Below, in pieces: positions 51,487-61,500 of a DNA stretch of 64,000 bases. Within the stretch, counting starts at the first letter, position 1; each line of letters starts with the position of its first letter. The DNA lies in assembly GCF_008704205.1 (NCBI RefSeq), contig NZ_VXLC01000006.1, positions 355,348-419,347 on the forward strand. The letters run 5' to 3'. Source of the stretch: Nocardia colli. GTDB lineage: Bacteria; Actinomycetota; Actinomycetes; Mycobacteriales; Mycobacteriaceae. Position numbers and translations under genes: made by a program. The notes beneath the pieces were generated by a model. The model searched no databases. It was not told the DNA's origin and worked only from the letters and a program-made list of their open reading frames with translations.

Positions 51487-52695
51487 TTGAAGCGCGAGCA
51501 CGTTGTAGGGCATCATAATACGGACGCGGATCGCACAATTCAGAAATATCTGGAATCTTTTGCTGGCTCCACATCAACCATCATCGGGTCGCCCTTGCGT
51601 CTGTCTGCGACACGATCCGTCTATCAGCTGGAAGGGTGGGCAGCGACCGACTGTCTGACAACCTTCCAGGAAGGTAAGGCCAACAGCGATCCGTACCGGT
51701 TCAGCGACGAGCTTATTATCGAAACTTCCGGCACTACCGGGTTGCCGAAAATGGTGCGATACCAGAAAAAAGTGATAAGAAATTGCGCCGTTGCGATTTG
51801 TCAAGCGCTGGGGTTGAGGAGTGATCGACAGTACTTCTCCTTGGTCAATCCACGGTTTGCGTATGGCCTCTCAATAATGCACAGCCATTCTATTGCCGAT
51901 GTGCCCGTGTTGTTCTACGTGAGCCCGACTTCACTCGAAGCATGGGCGGATTTCCGGGAACAACTCCAGCCAGATTCAGCTGTGTACTTGCTACCGCACC
52001 AGTCACACCTGCTGACCATGGACCGGCAATGGAGATTCGATGGGCCGATAGAACTTGTCTTTGCCGGCGGAGCATTGAGAAGCTCAATGGTCAGCAGTTT
52101 GGAGAGAACATTCCCGAACGCCGTTATTGTAAACATGTACGGGCAGGCTGAGCTCGGCCCGCGGGTGTCGATCGGAAGGTCGGGCATCCGAGAATTTAGA
52201 GAGGGAAACGTCGGAAAGCCATTACCGGGCGTCCAGATAAGAATCAGTTCAGACGGCACTGACTCTGCTATGGGGCGTATAGAGATAGACAGCCCATATC
52301 ATATGACGTCCTATGTGTCTCCGCTCGACGCGCCAACAGTAAAGGATGGGGATTGGTGGCCTACTGGTGACGTTGGTTGGGTTACAGACGGCGGCGACCT
52401 CTGGATTGCTGGGCGAGTGGCCGAGGATATCAATGTCCTGGGCAGTCTTCTCCGCCCAGCTGAACTTCGTAAGGTGGTCTGTGGCGTGACGGGGGTTCTG
52501 GATGCACAAATAAGCGCCTCAGATCATGAAATATACGGACAGCGACCAAGTATTCGCGTCTTGGCAGACACCCACGAAACAAACACCGAGGCTGCCGTGC
52601 GAACCGCCCTTGCCACCGCGATCGGCCCAACAGCGAGTGTCATTGAAATCAAAGTAATCGATATTGGCTCATTGCCGGATTCTGGAAAGCTGTGA
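51487..52695 (+). CDS. Short adenylate-forming (ANL superfamily) enzyme, first gene of unknown operon
   Basis: A 402-residue AMP-binding enzyme that should activate a carboxylic acid as acyl-AMP, probably for loading on the ACP encoded downstream. Core motifs are seen: A3 IIETSGTTGLPKMV (residues 77-90), A5 NMYGQAELGPR, A7 WWPTGDVGWVTD, A8 AGRVAEDINVLGSLL and the A10 lysine in PDSGKL at the extreme C-terminus. Typical enzymes have about 150 residues before A3; here about 78, so the N-terminal subdomain is shortened. The only in-frame start is TTG at 51487, so the N-terminus may be truncated or frameshifted. The substrate cannot be predicted by eye. The next gene follows after 6 bases. Confidence 0.8.
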   Translation: MKREHVVGHHNTDADRTIQKYLESFAGSTSTIIGSPLRLSATRSVYQLEGWAATDCLTTFQEGKANSDPYRFSDELIIETSGTTGLPKMVRYQKKVIRNCAVAICQALGLRSDRQYFSLVNPRFAYGLSIMHSHSIADVPVLFYVSPTSLEAWADFREQLQPDSAVYLLPHQSHLLTMDRQWRFDGPIELVFAGGALRSSMVSSLERTFPNAVIVNMYGQAELGPRVSIGRSGIREFREGNVGKPLPGVQIRISSDGTDSAMGRIEIDSPYHMTSYVSPLDAPTVKDGDWWPTGDVGWVTDGGDLWIAGRVAEDINVLGSLLRPAELRKVVCGVTGVLDAQISASDHEIYGQRPSIRVLADTHETNTEAAVRTALATAIGPTASVIEIKVIDIGSLPDSGKL

Positions 52696-52701
52696 GGATT
52701 T

Positions 52702-53664
52702 ATGGCCACTGAAGAAGCCGCTCGCCGCATCGATTGGATACAGTTTGCCGTCCGGCGCCAGCTCCATCGATCGTGCGCTGTCGTTCAACTCTCAGGCGGA
52801 ATCGACTCCGCGACCGTCCTTCACTTAGCTGTCGCTGCACTCGGGCCCGAAAACGTGCATGCCTATTACCTTCCGGACGGCGCGTCGAGTCCAGATTCCC
52901 GCAATTACGCGCAACTGGCCGCAGAGTCAGTGGGATGCCCGCTGAGTGTCAGCGACATCACGACAATTGTTGAGTCAAGCCAGGTCGGTATGGGCATTAC
53001 CGACTTGATCAAGCGTTATTTCACCGCATTCGATGCGACCGAACATGGTTATTCGCTAAACTTCAACCCTCAAGAATCTTTGCGACTCGGAGTCCCTGTT
53101 TACATTCTATCCATCGGGCTCCGAAATGGGGAACCGGTCGAATCGGCGACACTCAAGTCGGAAGATATCCGAACGATCGTTGCATCGCAAAATGTTAAGC
53201 AGCGAATTAGGATGTCAATCGCTTATAGACAGGCCGAGCAGCTTCATGGCGCAGTCCTTGGGTGCAGCAACCGGGACGAAATTGCGCTGGGCTTTGTCGT
53301 CAAACATGGAGATGATGCCGCCGACATATACCCCATCGCCGATCTCGACAAAGATTCGGTTGTGACCTTAGGGTCTGGTATCGGCGTACCTCGCGAAATA
53401 ATCAACAGAATACCCACCACGGATACGTATTCCTTAGAGCAGCCTCAGACCTCTTACTATTACGGCTTTGACCGCGCGCTGATGAATGAGCTCGTCAACG
53501 CAAAGAACTCATATGATGTGGCCGCCATCATCGAGCGCTACGGGTACGGGAAAGATACTGTCGCCGCATTCAGCGGTCTAACTAACGCATGGAAACGTAC
53601 TGCTATGTACAACCATAGCCGACTGACTTACCCTTACCCCGGAAAGAGTCATGAAAAAGATTGA
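52702..53664 (+). CDS. NAD synthetase-like (NadE) ATP-pyrophosphatase, amide-forming
   Basis: A 320-residue protein of the NadE family. The ATP-pyrophosphatase P-loop is QLSGGIDSATVLHLAV (31-36 core). The second half keeps QNVKQRIRMSIAYRQAEQL, VLGCSNRDEIALGFVVKHGD, DIYPIADLDKDSVVTLG and GVPREIINRIPTTDTYS, as in ammonia-dependent NAD synthetases. There is no glutaminase domain. About 100 residues between (RYFTAFDATEHGYSLNFNP, VPVYILSIGLRNGEPVES) do not look like housekeeping NadE, suggesting a different substrate acid. In this operon it probably adenylates a carboxylate and amidates it; inference. It overlaps the next gene by 14 bases. Confidence 0.82.
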   Translation: MATEEAARRIDWIQFAVRRQLHRSCAVVQLSGGIDSATVLHLAVAALGPENVHAYYLPDGASSPDSRNYAQLAAESVGCPLSVSDITTIVESSQVGMGITDLIKRYFTAFDATEHGYSLNFNPQESLRLGVPVYILSIGLRNGEPVESATLKSEDIRTIVASQNVKQRIRMSIAYRQAEQLHGAVLGCSNRDEIALGFVVKHGDDAADIYPIADLDKDSVVTLGSGIGVPREIINRIPTTDTYSLEQPQTSYYYGFDRALMNELVNAKNSYDVAAIIERYGYGKDTVAAFSGLTNAWKRTAMYNHSRLTYPYPGKSHEKD

Positions 53665-54328
53665 ACCACCTTCTCACGTCCTCTTTATTCACCATTCGGT
53701 CGGGCGCTATTTGATGCAAGAATCAGGAATGCGGGAGAAGCTGGCCGTAGCAGGAATACGTCTCTGGGATGCCGATTACAATAAGTTTGGAGTTACGGGC
53801 CCGGATGGTCTGCGCGTCGATGCTCCCGAACTTCCAGGCGACGATACGGATCCTCCGGCTATATTCGATCTGTTCGTCGGCGAGGCATGCCGAGGCCTCT
53901 TCCGAGAATGGTCACGGAGATTCGACTGCGTGGTCTTTAAGTCATGCTACCCCGCATCGCACATAACAAGTGATCAAGAACTCCAGAGCCGCATGAAGCT
54001 GTACGCGGGCCTGGTCGAAGGGCTTGCATTGGAGTCTCAGCGATTCGTGCTGGTCACCCCTCCTCCTCTTGCTCATTGGCGGACGAGCCATTCCGCGGCA
54101 GAACGGGCAGCAGCAGTGGCCCGCCATGTGTCCTCTGAGCTCCCACTGCCATCCAACGTAACCGTCTTCGATCTGCATTCCGCTCTCTCTGATAGCTCAG
54201 GGAGTAACGTCGGACGACTTGCGCGGCAGTACTCTCGGCTTTTCATACTTGATTCGCATCCCAATAAACGAGGATGCCGAGTAGCCGGCGACGCTCTCGC
54301 TGCGCACATTATCGACGTTGTCGGATAG
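53651..54328 (+). CDS. SGNH-hydrolase-like protein
   Basis: A 225-residue protein with three blocks of a GDSL/SGNH-like family: IHHSVGRYLM (residues 13-22, Ser16 as possible nucleophile), VVFKSCYPASHITSD (Cys99) and the C-terminal DSHPNKRG (Asp201, His203), which is the catalytic Asp-His block. LVTPPPLAHW lies between. No signal peptide, so it acts in the cytoplasm. Such proteins appear with polysaccharide or lipid modification genes; the activity could be esterase, thioesterase or acyl transfer. The ATG lies inside the end of the NadE-like gene. Confidence 0.7.
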   Translation: MKKIEPPSHVLFIHHSVGRYLMQESGMREKLAVAGIRLWDADYNKFGVTGPDGLRVDAPELPGDDTDPPAIFDLFVGEACRGLFREWSRRFDCVVFKSCYPASHITSDQELQSRMKLYAGLVEGLALESQRFVLVTPPPLAHWRTSHSAAERAAAVARHVSSELPLPSNVTVFDLHSALSDSSGSNVGRLARQYSRLFILDSHPNKRGCRVAGDALAAHIIDVVG

Positions 54329-54344
54329 ACCAAGGAAGATCTCC

Positions 54345-54602
54345 ATGTGTGTTAAATGGGAAGAGATGCGACAGCGTCTCATGACACGAGTGTTCTACAA
54401 CTTTTCAGATGACGAAGTGCGATCTTCGAAGAACCTGTCCGACGATGGGTTTCTCGACTCGCTATCGGTACTCGTCATACTCGAGCTATTCGACGATGAG
54501 ATTGGAGAACGCCGCGCATCGTCGTCCGCAACAGCGGAAGACGCGACATCCCTTGCGGCTCTACAAAAGTTCTATGTCGGCCTGTGTCAGGGAGTAGAGT
54601 GA
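54345..54602 (+). CDS. Acyl carrier protein
   Basis: An 85-residue carrier protein. The attachment motif is DDGFLDSLSVLVILELFDDE with Ser39 as the phosphopantetheine site (DSL). It is acidic, four-helix size and starts at an ATG with AAGGAAG 7 bases upstream. It is the natural acceptor for the acyl group activated by the ANL enzyme. No phosphopantetheinyl transferase is encoded nearby; a host enzyme must act. The AsnB-like gene starts 3 bases after its stop. Confidence 0.8.
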   Translation: MCVKWEEMRQRLMTRVFYNFSDDEVRSSKNLSDDGFLDSLSVLVILELFDDEIGERRASSSATAEDATSLAALQKFYVGLCQGVE

Positions 54603-54605
54603 CTC

Positions 54606-56417
54606 GTGTGTGGTATCTATGCCGAGTTTGGCTCCACTCTGGATTGCGGCTCGAAAGAAATAATAAGACTATTGGAGCTTCGGGGGGAAGATGCAACGAA
54701 CATTGCAATCGGGCCCCAGTATCGAGTTATTGCAACGCGCCACGCTATGTGGGAGGGAGGCGATACAAGGCAGCCGTTGCGTCGCGACGGTTGGATAGTG
54801 GCGTTCAACGGCGAAATCTTCAATCTGTCCGCGATCAGAGAATTACTCAATGATCCAGATTTGTCTGAGGTAGAAGTAATATCTGCCGGATTCGCTCGAT
54901 ACGGCGTTCAGTTCTTCGGTCAGATCGATGGTCAGTTCGCCGTTATCGTGGTGGACACGGTTCACCGCCGTTTGATGGCGACCCGCGACCGCTGGGGCAT
55001 ATGCCCGCTGTATTTTACAACCACTGACGAGTCAATTGTCGTAGCCTCTACTGTGCCAGCCATCCAGGCAGGGGCGGGAGTGAACAATGCCGCTACTCGT
55101 GAGATGTCCGTACGCGGGTTATTGGAGACTGCCGGTTGGTGGGCAGCGAGGCCCGGCTGGACGCCCATCGACGCGGTCTCGACTGTCATGCCAGGCACGC
55201 TGGTCACGTTCTCCCTGACCAGCGTTACTACCGAGCAATGGTGTAACAATGATTTGCGCACGCAGGGACGTGAATCACCGTCAGGCGGCACAACCGAATC
55301 CCTGAGGAGTTCGGTGGAGCGAGCAACGGTGGATCGACTGCGGTCCAACACGAAGATGGGCGTTCTATTGAGCGGCGGAGTGGATTCAGCGGTGATTGCG
55401 GCCATCGCGGCGCAGCATGGGATCGAGCAATCGTTCGGCTTGGTCGGATCCGAGGACGCGACGTCGAAAGAAGTTCAGGCACAACAGCGCGATCTCGCTT
55501 CGGCGCTTCAAATCAGTCACGAGGCAGTGCCGATCTCGGCAGTTGACATTGCTCTCAATTTTGGTGCGGTCATTCGTATGATTGGCCACCCCATTGCGCG
55601 GTTAGGTCCGGTTGGTATGTACTTGCTCTCTACCGCAGTGCGTGATTGCGGCATTAGAGCAGTCCTTTCAGGCGAAGGCGCCGATGAGCTTTTTGCAGGT
55701 TACGACTCCCTCCGTGCTGCAGCATTGGTAGACGGCGCTCAAGTGTCCCAGACTGGACTGGGTACTCCTGAATTCGATGCGGGAGTCGCCCCTTCCCTCT
55801 ACTGGGCTATGATGCGAGAATCAGCAGGGAAGCCGTTGCTCAAGCGTTTATCCGTCGCGCGATTTGTGGCCCGATTTCTGCGGGCCGACACAACACCTGT
55901 GCTGCTGGATATGAAGGGTCTTGCGTCGTCTCTCGGCGTAGACAACAACTCACATCTGCGATCTGCAAGAACGCAAGAGATTTCGCTATTGCTTGCACAA
56001 TATCTGCTCACTGTTCAGAGCGATCATGTATGGATGAATAATCTCGTCGAATGCCGCTTCCCGTGGCTGTCGGCTGCAGTTGAGGATTGCGCGAGTCGAT
56101 ATTCTTCTCGCCAGCTGTGCAACGAGGTGTCGGGCAAACTCCCTATCCACGCTCTAGCTTCTCAGCTGTTTGACGAGTACCCGCGTCTCGGCTCGTATAG
56201 ATTTGAGAAGCGCGCTTTCAGAATCAGCGTCGGAAGCGTGTTGCGGAACCGGCATTCCGCGAAGATCCTAAGAGACTACATAGAGGCAGCAGGTGACGAG
56301 TTGTTCAACCTTCCTCGCATTCTTCAGATTTTTGACGGTGCGGTGACTAACCAAAGCTGTACCGAGCGAGAGTCCGTGTTGCTCTGCGTAGTGGCTTCAT
56401 CGGGCGCACTTCAATAG
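54606..56417 (+). CDS. Glutamine-dependent asparagine-synthetase-like amidotransferase (AsnB family)
   Basis: A 603-residue enzyme with both AsnB domains. The class II glutaminase nucleophile is Cys2 (MCGIYAEFG; the GTG start makes Cys2 N-terminal), and DGWIVAFNGEIFN and RDRWGICPLYF complete that domain. The synthetase domain has the P-loop GVLLSGGVDSAVIAAIAAQ and LSGEGADELFAGYDSLR. Cys2 separates it from the lasso cyclase in the same island. It transfers glutamine-derived ammonia to an adenylated carboxylate; in a biosynthetic operon the substrate need not be aspartate. The start lies 3 bases after the ACP gene. Confidence 0.88.
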   Translation: MCGIYAEFGSTLDCGSKEIIRLLELRGEDATNIAIGPQYRVIATRHAMWEGGDTRQPLRRDGWIVAFNGEIFNLSAIRELLNDPDLSEVEVISAGFARYGVQFFGQIDGQFAVIVVDTVHRRLMATRDRWGICPLYFTTTDESIVVASTVPAIQAGAGVNNAATREMSVRGLLETAGWWAARPGWTPIDAVSTVMPGTLVTFSLTSVTTEQWCNNDLRTQGRESPSGGTTESLRSSVERATVDRLRSNTKMGVLLSGGVDSAVIAAIAAQHGIEQSFGLVGSEDATSKEVQAQQRDLASALQISHEAVPISAVDIALNFGAVIRMIGHPIARLGPVGMYLLSTAVRDCGIRAVLSGEGADELFAGYDSLRAAALVDGAQVSQTGLGTPEFDAGVAPSLYWAMMRESAGKPLLKRLSVARFVARFLRADTTPVLLDMKGLASSLGVDNNSHLRSARTQEISLLLAQYLLTVQSDHVWMNNLVECRFPWLSAAVEDCASRYSSRQLCNEVSGKLPIHALASQLFDEYPRLGSYRFEKRAFRISVGSVLRNRHSAKILRDYIEAAGDELFNLPRILQIFDGAVTNQSCTERESVLLCVVASSGALQ

Positions 56418-56434
56418 ACGCGAAGGAATTTCTT

Positions 56435-57151
56435 ATGAAGACTGCGGAAGTCCATCCCCTCTCTGCGGTTATCGCTAAAGCAGTATGCAGTAACATCTTT
56501 TCCAGGCTGGCCATCGAGGTCGACGGTGCCCAAGTGGGTGGAGACAAGCCACTGATCCTCGTCGCAAACCACGTTACGGCCTTTGACGGGTGGATCGCTG
56601 TCGTTGTCTCTCGATACTATCTTCACGGGCGTTGGGTTGTGACAGCTCATGAAAGAGTTCTTGCAGCAGCCCCAATCCTATCGCGCGCTGGCTTTGTATC
56701 CATTGGGGGCACTGCCCTCGCTGTCTTTGCGAGCTTCCGGAAGCTATCGGATCGGATGTCCAAGGGCGAATTAGACAACGTCTGGGTCTTTCCCGCTGGA
56801 GCGCATCAGATATCATTCGTCGAGTCGGTCGAAATAGCTGGCGGACTACGACATCTTGCGCGCATGTCACCTGAGGCTCTCATAGTTCCCGTCGGTATTC
56901 AATACTATAATTTCCGGAAACTCCGCCCTGCCGTGGCCGTCCATGTCGGCAACCCACTTGGGAATGGCCGCCAACTCGGCAGCGTGAAAGATATCGAGTT
57001 CAGTCATGTCATATCAGAAAGCATCGCTAACGAAATATCAGCAGCCCGGACGCTAGCTCACCGTACATCTAGTGAAATACCGAGCACATTCGAGTCGCTG
57101 TTACGGTTGGGTTCGTGGCGGACCAAGAAGACCACCCAAATACCCGGGTGA
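56435..57151 (+). CDS. PlsC-like 1-acylglycerol-phosphate acyltransferase family
   Basis: A 238-residue acyltransferase. The catalytic motif is LILVANHVTAFDGW (N45-H46-x4-D51), followed by FVSIGGTAL, VWVFPAGAHQISFVESVEIAGG in place of the usual FPEGTRS block, and IVPVGIQYY. It transfers acyl groups from CoA or ACP to an alcohol, normally lysophosphatidic acid. The altered second block implies an unusual acceptor. It follows asnB-like by 17 bases on the same strand. Confidence 0.82.
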   Translation: MKTAEVHPLSAVIAKAVCSNIFSRLAIEVDGAQVGGDKPLILVANHVTAFDGWIAVVVSRYYLHGRWVVTAHERVLAAAPILSRAGFVSIGGTALAVFASFRKLSDRMSKGELDNVWVFPAGAHQISFVESVEIAGGLRHLARMSPEALIVPVGIQYYNFRKLRPAVAVHVGNPLGNGRQLGSVKDIEFSHVISESIANEISAARTLAHRTSSEIPSTFESLLRLGSWRTKKTTQIPG

Positions 57152-57166
57152 AGGATAGGCAGTACG

Positions 57167-57790
57167 TTGACTCGACTGTCTGAAATAATTCGACACGGCG
57201 CGGAAATTCACGGGTGGGTTCCTCAGCCCGATATGCCGTGCCGCGGTCATCTGCATCGACTCCCAACGTTAGCCAACTTCATCACTCTCACTCGAAGCTT
57301 CGTATCCACGGTTCTGTTTGGAGTCGCATTTACCACTGGAAACCTGGCGCACCTCTCCCTCGCTGTAGGCGTAGCAGTATGTGGCGACTTAATGGATGGC
57401 TTCGTTGCCCGGCTCATGAATCAGCAGAGTCGCTTCGGAGCGGTTTTCGATTTATGTGCCGACAGACTAGCTGTGGGCTTACTTTTTACCTACATGACCT
57501 GGCACGAACCCCAGCAGGCCGTAGCAGACCTCACATACCTCTTTGTCGCTTTTATGCTTGACTGTCCATTGTCATTGATGTTTTTACCGCACGGGTTAAC
57601 ATCGCAATCCGAATTCGACAGGCATGATGTAGCACTATGGAAATGGAACTTTTCCCCTTTGGCGAAGTTTATGCACTCACTTCTGCTTCCCGGGTTGGTT
57701 TTGCTAGCACCACCTGTTATCGGCACCATAGGTGCACTGATAAGCGGCATCGTTCGTATATGGTGGATCGTGAGGGACAATGCATTTTAG
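57167..57790 (+). CDS. CDP-alcohol phosphatidyltransferase family membrane protein
   Basis: A 207-residue membrane protein with about five hydrophobic segments. The complete CDP-OH_P motif is present: D74-x2-D77-G78-x2-A81-R82-x8-G91-x3-D95-x3-D99 (GDLMDGFVARLMNQQSRFG then AVFDLCADR). Members join a CDP-activated lipid (or polyol) to an alcohol and make phosphodiesters such as phosphatidylinositol or phosphatidylglycerol phosphate. The start is TTG at 57167 after GAAGGATAGG. Last gene of the operon; with the PlsC-like gene it points to a phospholipid-like product. Confidence 0.88.
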   Translation: MTRLSEIIRHGAEIHGWVPQPDMPCRGHLHRLPTLANFITLTRSFVSTVLFGVAFTTGNLAHLSLAVGVAVCGDLMDGFVARLMNQQSRFGAVFDLCADRLAVGLLFTYMTWHEPQQAVADLTYLFVAFMLDCPLSLMFLPHGLTSQSEFDRHDVALWKWNFSPLAKFMHSLLLPGLVLLAPPVIGTIGALISGIVRIWWIVRDNAF

Positions 57791-58201
57791 GCAGTCCTGC
57801 TTCTGTTGCTACGCTCAACATTCTTCGGTCAGCCGCGCGGACCCGACGGCCGACCCCATCTCAAGGCTGGACTGGTGTTGATCGACGAACTCCTCGCGCG
57901 CTAGCTGCTTGCGGTTCCCGGCACGAGAAACCCTGTGCCTTCAGATCTCACGAGAACGAAGCCACAGGTGCTGAGCCGTTCCACGCCGCGATCGGCGACG
58001 TGTCCGGCGTCATGCCCGCTGTCGCCGAGATCGACCGGATCGCTGGATTACCGACGCTCACCATCGATTTCGATGCGGTCTTCGGATTTCGGCTGTAGTC
58101 CGCTCAGGACAGATCTACACTTCCGTTGCTAGCCACTGGGATTGGATCTCTGAGACTGGGCCGTTGTCTTGTACCGCTAACTAGTCGCCACAGGGGGTTT
58201 G
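57791..58201. other. Non-coding region after the unknown operon
   Basis: About 410 bases where GC content rises again. No supportable gene; a plus-strand frame reading through 58098 ends RIAGLPTLTIDFDAVFGFRL and has no start. It probably holds the promoter of the STAND pair, whose first gene has AGGGGG just before its ATG. Confidence 0.4.
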
Positions 58202-58588
58202 ATGGGTTCACGGATTGTTGCTGCGTGCGGCGCGGCGGTGATTGTGACGACGACTACCGCGACGCTGGTTGTTAAAGACCGGCTTGGTGGTGGGTGGGGA
58301 TGGTGGGCGGGGCTGGCTGGGCTGGTCTTGGTCACGGCAGGAGTGACGGGGTGGCTGGCATGGCGTGAAGCAACCGAGAAGCCATCTCTCAAGGCGGATC
58401 CTTCGCCCACTCTTGGGCCTGGCGCGGTTCGTGCGGACGGTAGCATTCGTAATCGTGTAGATACCAAGGTGACTGGTGTCCCGACCGCTAGCGACAGCGC
58501 AACGTTCGGGGCGGGATCTGTCTCTGCCGGAGACGACATCGATGGGCCGGTCGGTACCGACGTCAAGTATGGCGACAGCGCGCCGTAG
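58202..58588 (+). CDS. Small two-helix membrane protein, partner of STAND-WD40 gene
   Basis: A 128-residue protein: two membrane helices (AACGAAVIVTTTTATLVV and WWAGLAGLVLVTAGVTGWLA) linked by a short Gly/Trp turn, then a soluble tail with short beta-like repeats (GPGAVRADGSIRNRVDTKV, GAGSVSAGDDIDGPVGTDV). The tail resembles the start of the STAND protein (GPAAVGAGRDINAPVTVNV), so the two may interact or derive from one module. It ends 2 bases before the STAND ATG. Confidence 0.65.
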   Translation: MGSRIVAACGAAVIVTTTTATLVVKDRLGGGWGWWAGLAGLVLVTAGVTGWLAWREATEKPSLKADPSPTLGPGAVRADGSIRNRVDTKVTGVPTASDSATFGAGSVSAGDDIDGPVGTDVKYGDSAP

Positions 58589-58590
58589 TC

Positions 58591-61500
58591 ATGCACGACG
58601 GATCAGGTTGGGTGCTGGGGCCAGCTGCCGTCGGCGCTGGCCGCGACATCAACGCCCCGGTTACTGTCAATGTTTCGGTGGTCTCCACTGCATGGGATCC
58701 GTGGCCGGATCGGATTTATGAGCTGACTGCACTTGCGGAGCATCTGGATACCGAGCATTTTCACGGACGCAAGGAACTGATCGCGAGGATCGACACCGCG
58801 ATTGCGGCGCAAGATCGAGGTTACGTCGTAGTCCAATCCGAGGCAGGTATCGGCAAAACCGCTCTGGCCGCGCACTTGGTTTGGACCAGGCCCTGTGTCT
58901 ACCACTTCACTGCGTTCGAGGGAGGCAAGGATCCGGCAGAGGCACGAAAGAGCTTGGCTGCTCAGCTGATTAGATGGTGGGACCTAGCAGACAAATTCTG
59001 TCCCGGTGGCAACTTACCTGCCGCCGCCGAAAGGCCCGACTGGCTGACCCGAGTCCTGCACGCTGCCGCGGTTGCCCGGAACAAGCATCAAACGGGGGCA
59101 TCGCTGGTCATGGTGGTCGACGGACTGGACGAGGCCGAACCGTCGACACCTGGCCGGGACACTGGTATCCCGTTGGGATTGCCGCGACCAGAGCTACTGC
59201 CTGCTGGAGTGCACATAGTGGCCACCACCCGATACGGCATTCCACTGTCCGGTTTACGTTATCGAACCCAGTGGGAGGTCATCGACGTAGAAGGGACCGC
59301 GAATCTCGTTGATCTGCACACTTACCTGGAGACCCGTCTCGACTGGGACCGCGCATTGAGCAGTCGGCTCGACGAACATAGTGTCGATCGGCAGTGGTTC
59401 GCCTCTACCCTGGCTCGACAGTGTGCCGGCGTTTGGATGTATGCACGTTATGTACTCGATGAGATCGCTGACGGACGAGATCCGCACGATATCTCCAGCC
59501 TTCCTCCAGGCCTGGATGGCTTCTACCTCGAACAGGTTCGCAGATGGAGCTACCGATCCGATTGGGCCGTCGTAGGCGGACCTTGTTTGGCGATGCTGGC
59601 AGCCCTCGAACGTCCCGTCGACCGCAACGAACTCGTAAGGCTCCTGGAGTTGGCCGACAACAATGGATCGGTCCTACGCCAATGGCTAGACGAGACACTG
59701 CGGCCATTCCTCGTCGCCCGTCGAATCCGCGGCCGCCGACACTACGCGGTGCGCCATCAAAGTCTTCGCGACATCTACAAAAGCAGGGACACACGCCACG
59801 AGGAAGACCGGGACGCCGGTATCCGCGAGGACCTCAACGACTCCATTCGGGCAGCTCACGCTCGAATAGTCGAGGCGCTTCGCCCGAAACCCGGGTTTAG
59901 ACACGGGGTAAGCGAATACGCACGGACATGGCTTCCCGTCCACGCCTTGGCAACGGAGCAAATCGACGAGATATTCACAGACCCAAGCTTCTTGCTTGCC
60001 ATGAAACCTGACGCTTTGCTACGACACCAAACTTTGGTCCGCAGCTCAATGGCCCGTCGCGGACTCGACGCCTACCAGATGACCTTGGCAATTTGGCGAT
60101 ATACGGATAATCAGGAGCGATTGCTATGGCTTCACTCGAACGCGGTGAGGATGCATTGTCTTCCGTTGGCGGAGCGGATTGTTCCGCTGGTCCAATCACG
60201 CTGGCTGATGCATACATCGACCTGGTCCGGGCGCACATACCGCACGCTGACCACCGGGTTTGTCGACAGTCAGCTCTGCGCTCTGGTCGTGGACGGTCAA
60301 GTCCTGTTAGCCAGCGCCGGACACGATTCGAAAGTTCGTCTGTGGGATGCTCGTTCTGGTACGGCAATTGGAGGTCTCGGGATTGAGGATCAACGGAGTT
60401 ATATTCGACCAAAATTGAGTAAAATGTGCGTAATACACACCGACAACCACGAGCTAATCGTCGGCGTAAGCGGCGCACTTTTGGAAGTGTGGGATCCACG
60501 CACTTCCAACTTGGTCTGCGACTCCTCCGAAACTCGCCTCGGTCCGATCAGCCAGTTGTGCCCAGTACACGTCAACGGCCGCGAGCTCATCGCCGTCGCA
60601 AGCGACACCACCCTGACCCTGTGGGATCCACTCACCGGCGACATCACCAGCAAGCCCGAAGGCACTCCCGTCAATCCGATCACGAGGTTGTGCACAGTAC
60701 AGGTCAACCGCCGCGAGCTCATCGCCGTCGCCAGCGACACCACCCTCGCACTGTGGGATCCACTCACCCGCGTAACCACCGGCCAACCCTGGATGGCGCA
60801 CTCCGGTCCAATCAGCCAGTTGTGCGCAGTACGAGTCAACGGCCGCGAGCTCATCGCCGTCGCCAGCGACACGAGCCTCAGACTGTGGGATCCACTCACC
60901 GGCAAAATCGTTGGCGAGCCATGGACGGCGCACGCAGGTTCGGTTCGCGCCCTATGCCCTGTGCTCGTAGATCGCATCCACCTCTTAGCAACCGTCGGAA
61001 GCGAGGGAACATTGCGGCTGTGGGATCCACGGCCTGACACCGGGATCGGTGATCTGCAAGCTGGACATACCGATTCGATCCTCACCCTGTGCGCTGTGGA
61101 AGTGGGCGATAGGAAACTGCTGGCCACTGCTGGAGTCGATAAGACAATACGACTGTGGGACCCCAGTACCGGAAAGGCATTAGGTATTACGTGGCATCAG
61201 CCCGGCTCGACCGCGGCACTGTGCGCCGTGACGGCCGATAAACGCCAGCTTGTTGTAAGTGGCGGAGAGGATCGCGTGGTGCGGCTGTGGGATCCGAGCA
61301 CCGGTGCAGCCGTCGGCAACCTTGGGCTCGGACATACACGTCCGATCCAGGGCATTTGCGTAATCAAGGTCGACGGAGTCCAGCTTGTAGTCAGCGCCGC
61401 GCTCGATGGCACGATACGAATGTGGGATCCTCGGACTGGCGACCCAGTCGGAGACCCCTTGTCATGCCAGACTGGGCCACTTCGTGCGATCTGTGCTGTT

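Noticed and set aside
52702..53664. Housekeeping NAD synthetase
   Set aside because: Actinobacterial NadE is normally the large glutamine-dependent form; this protein lacks the glutaminase domain, has a divergent middle and lies inside a biosynthetic operon on an island.
54606..56417. Second lasso cyclase
   Set aside because: It keeps the Cys2 glutaminase nucleophile, which lasso cyclases lack, and there is no RRE, B2 protease or precursor next to it; a glutamine-dependent amidotransferase fits better.
60426..61037. Arg/His-rich frames overlapping the WD40 repeats
   Set aside because: Out-of-frame readings of the tandem repeats; the STAND frame is clearly the coding one.
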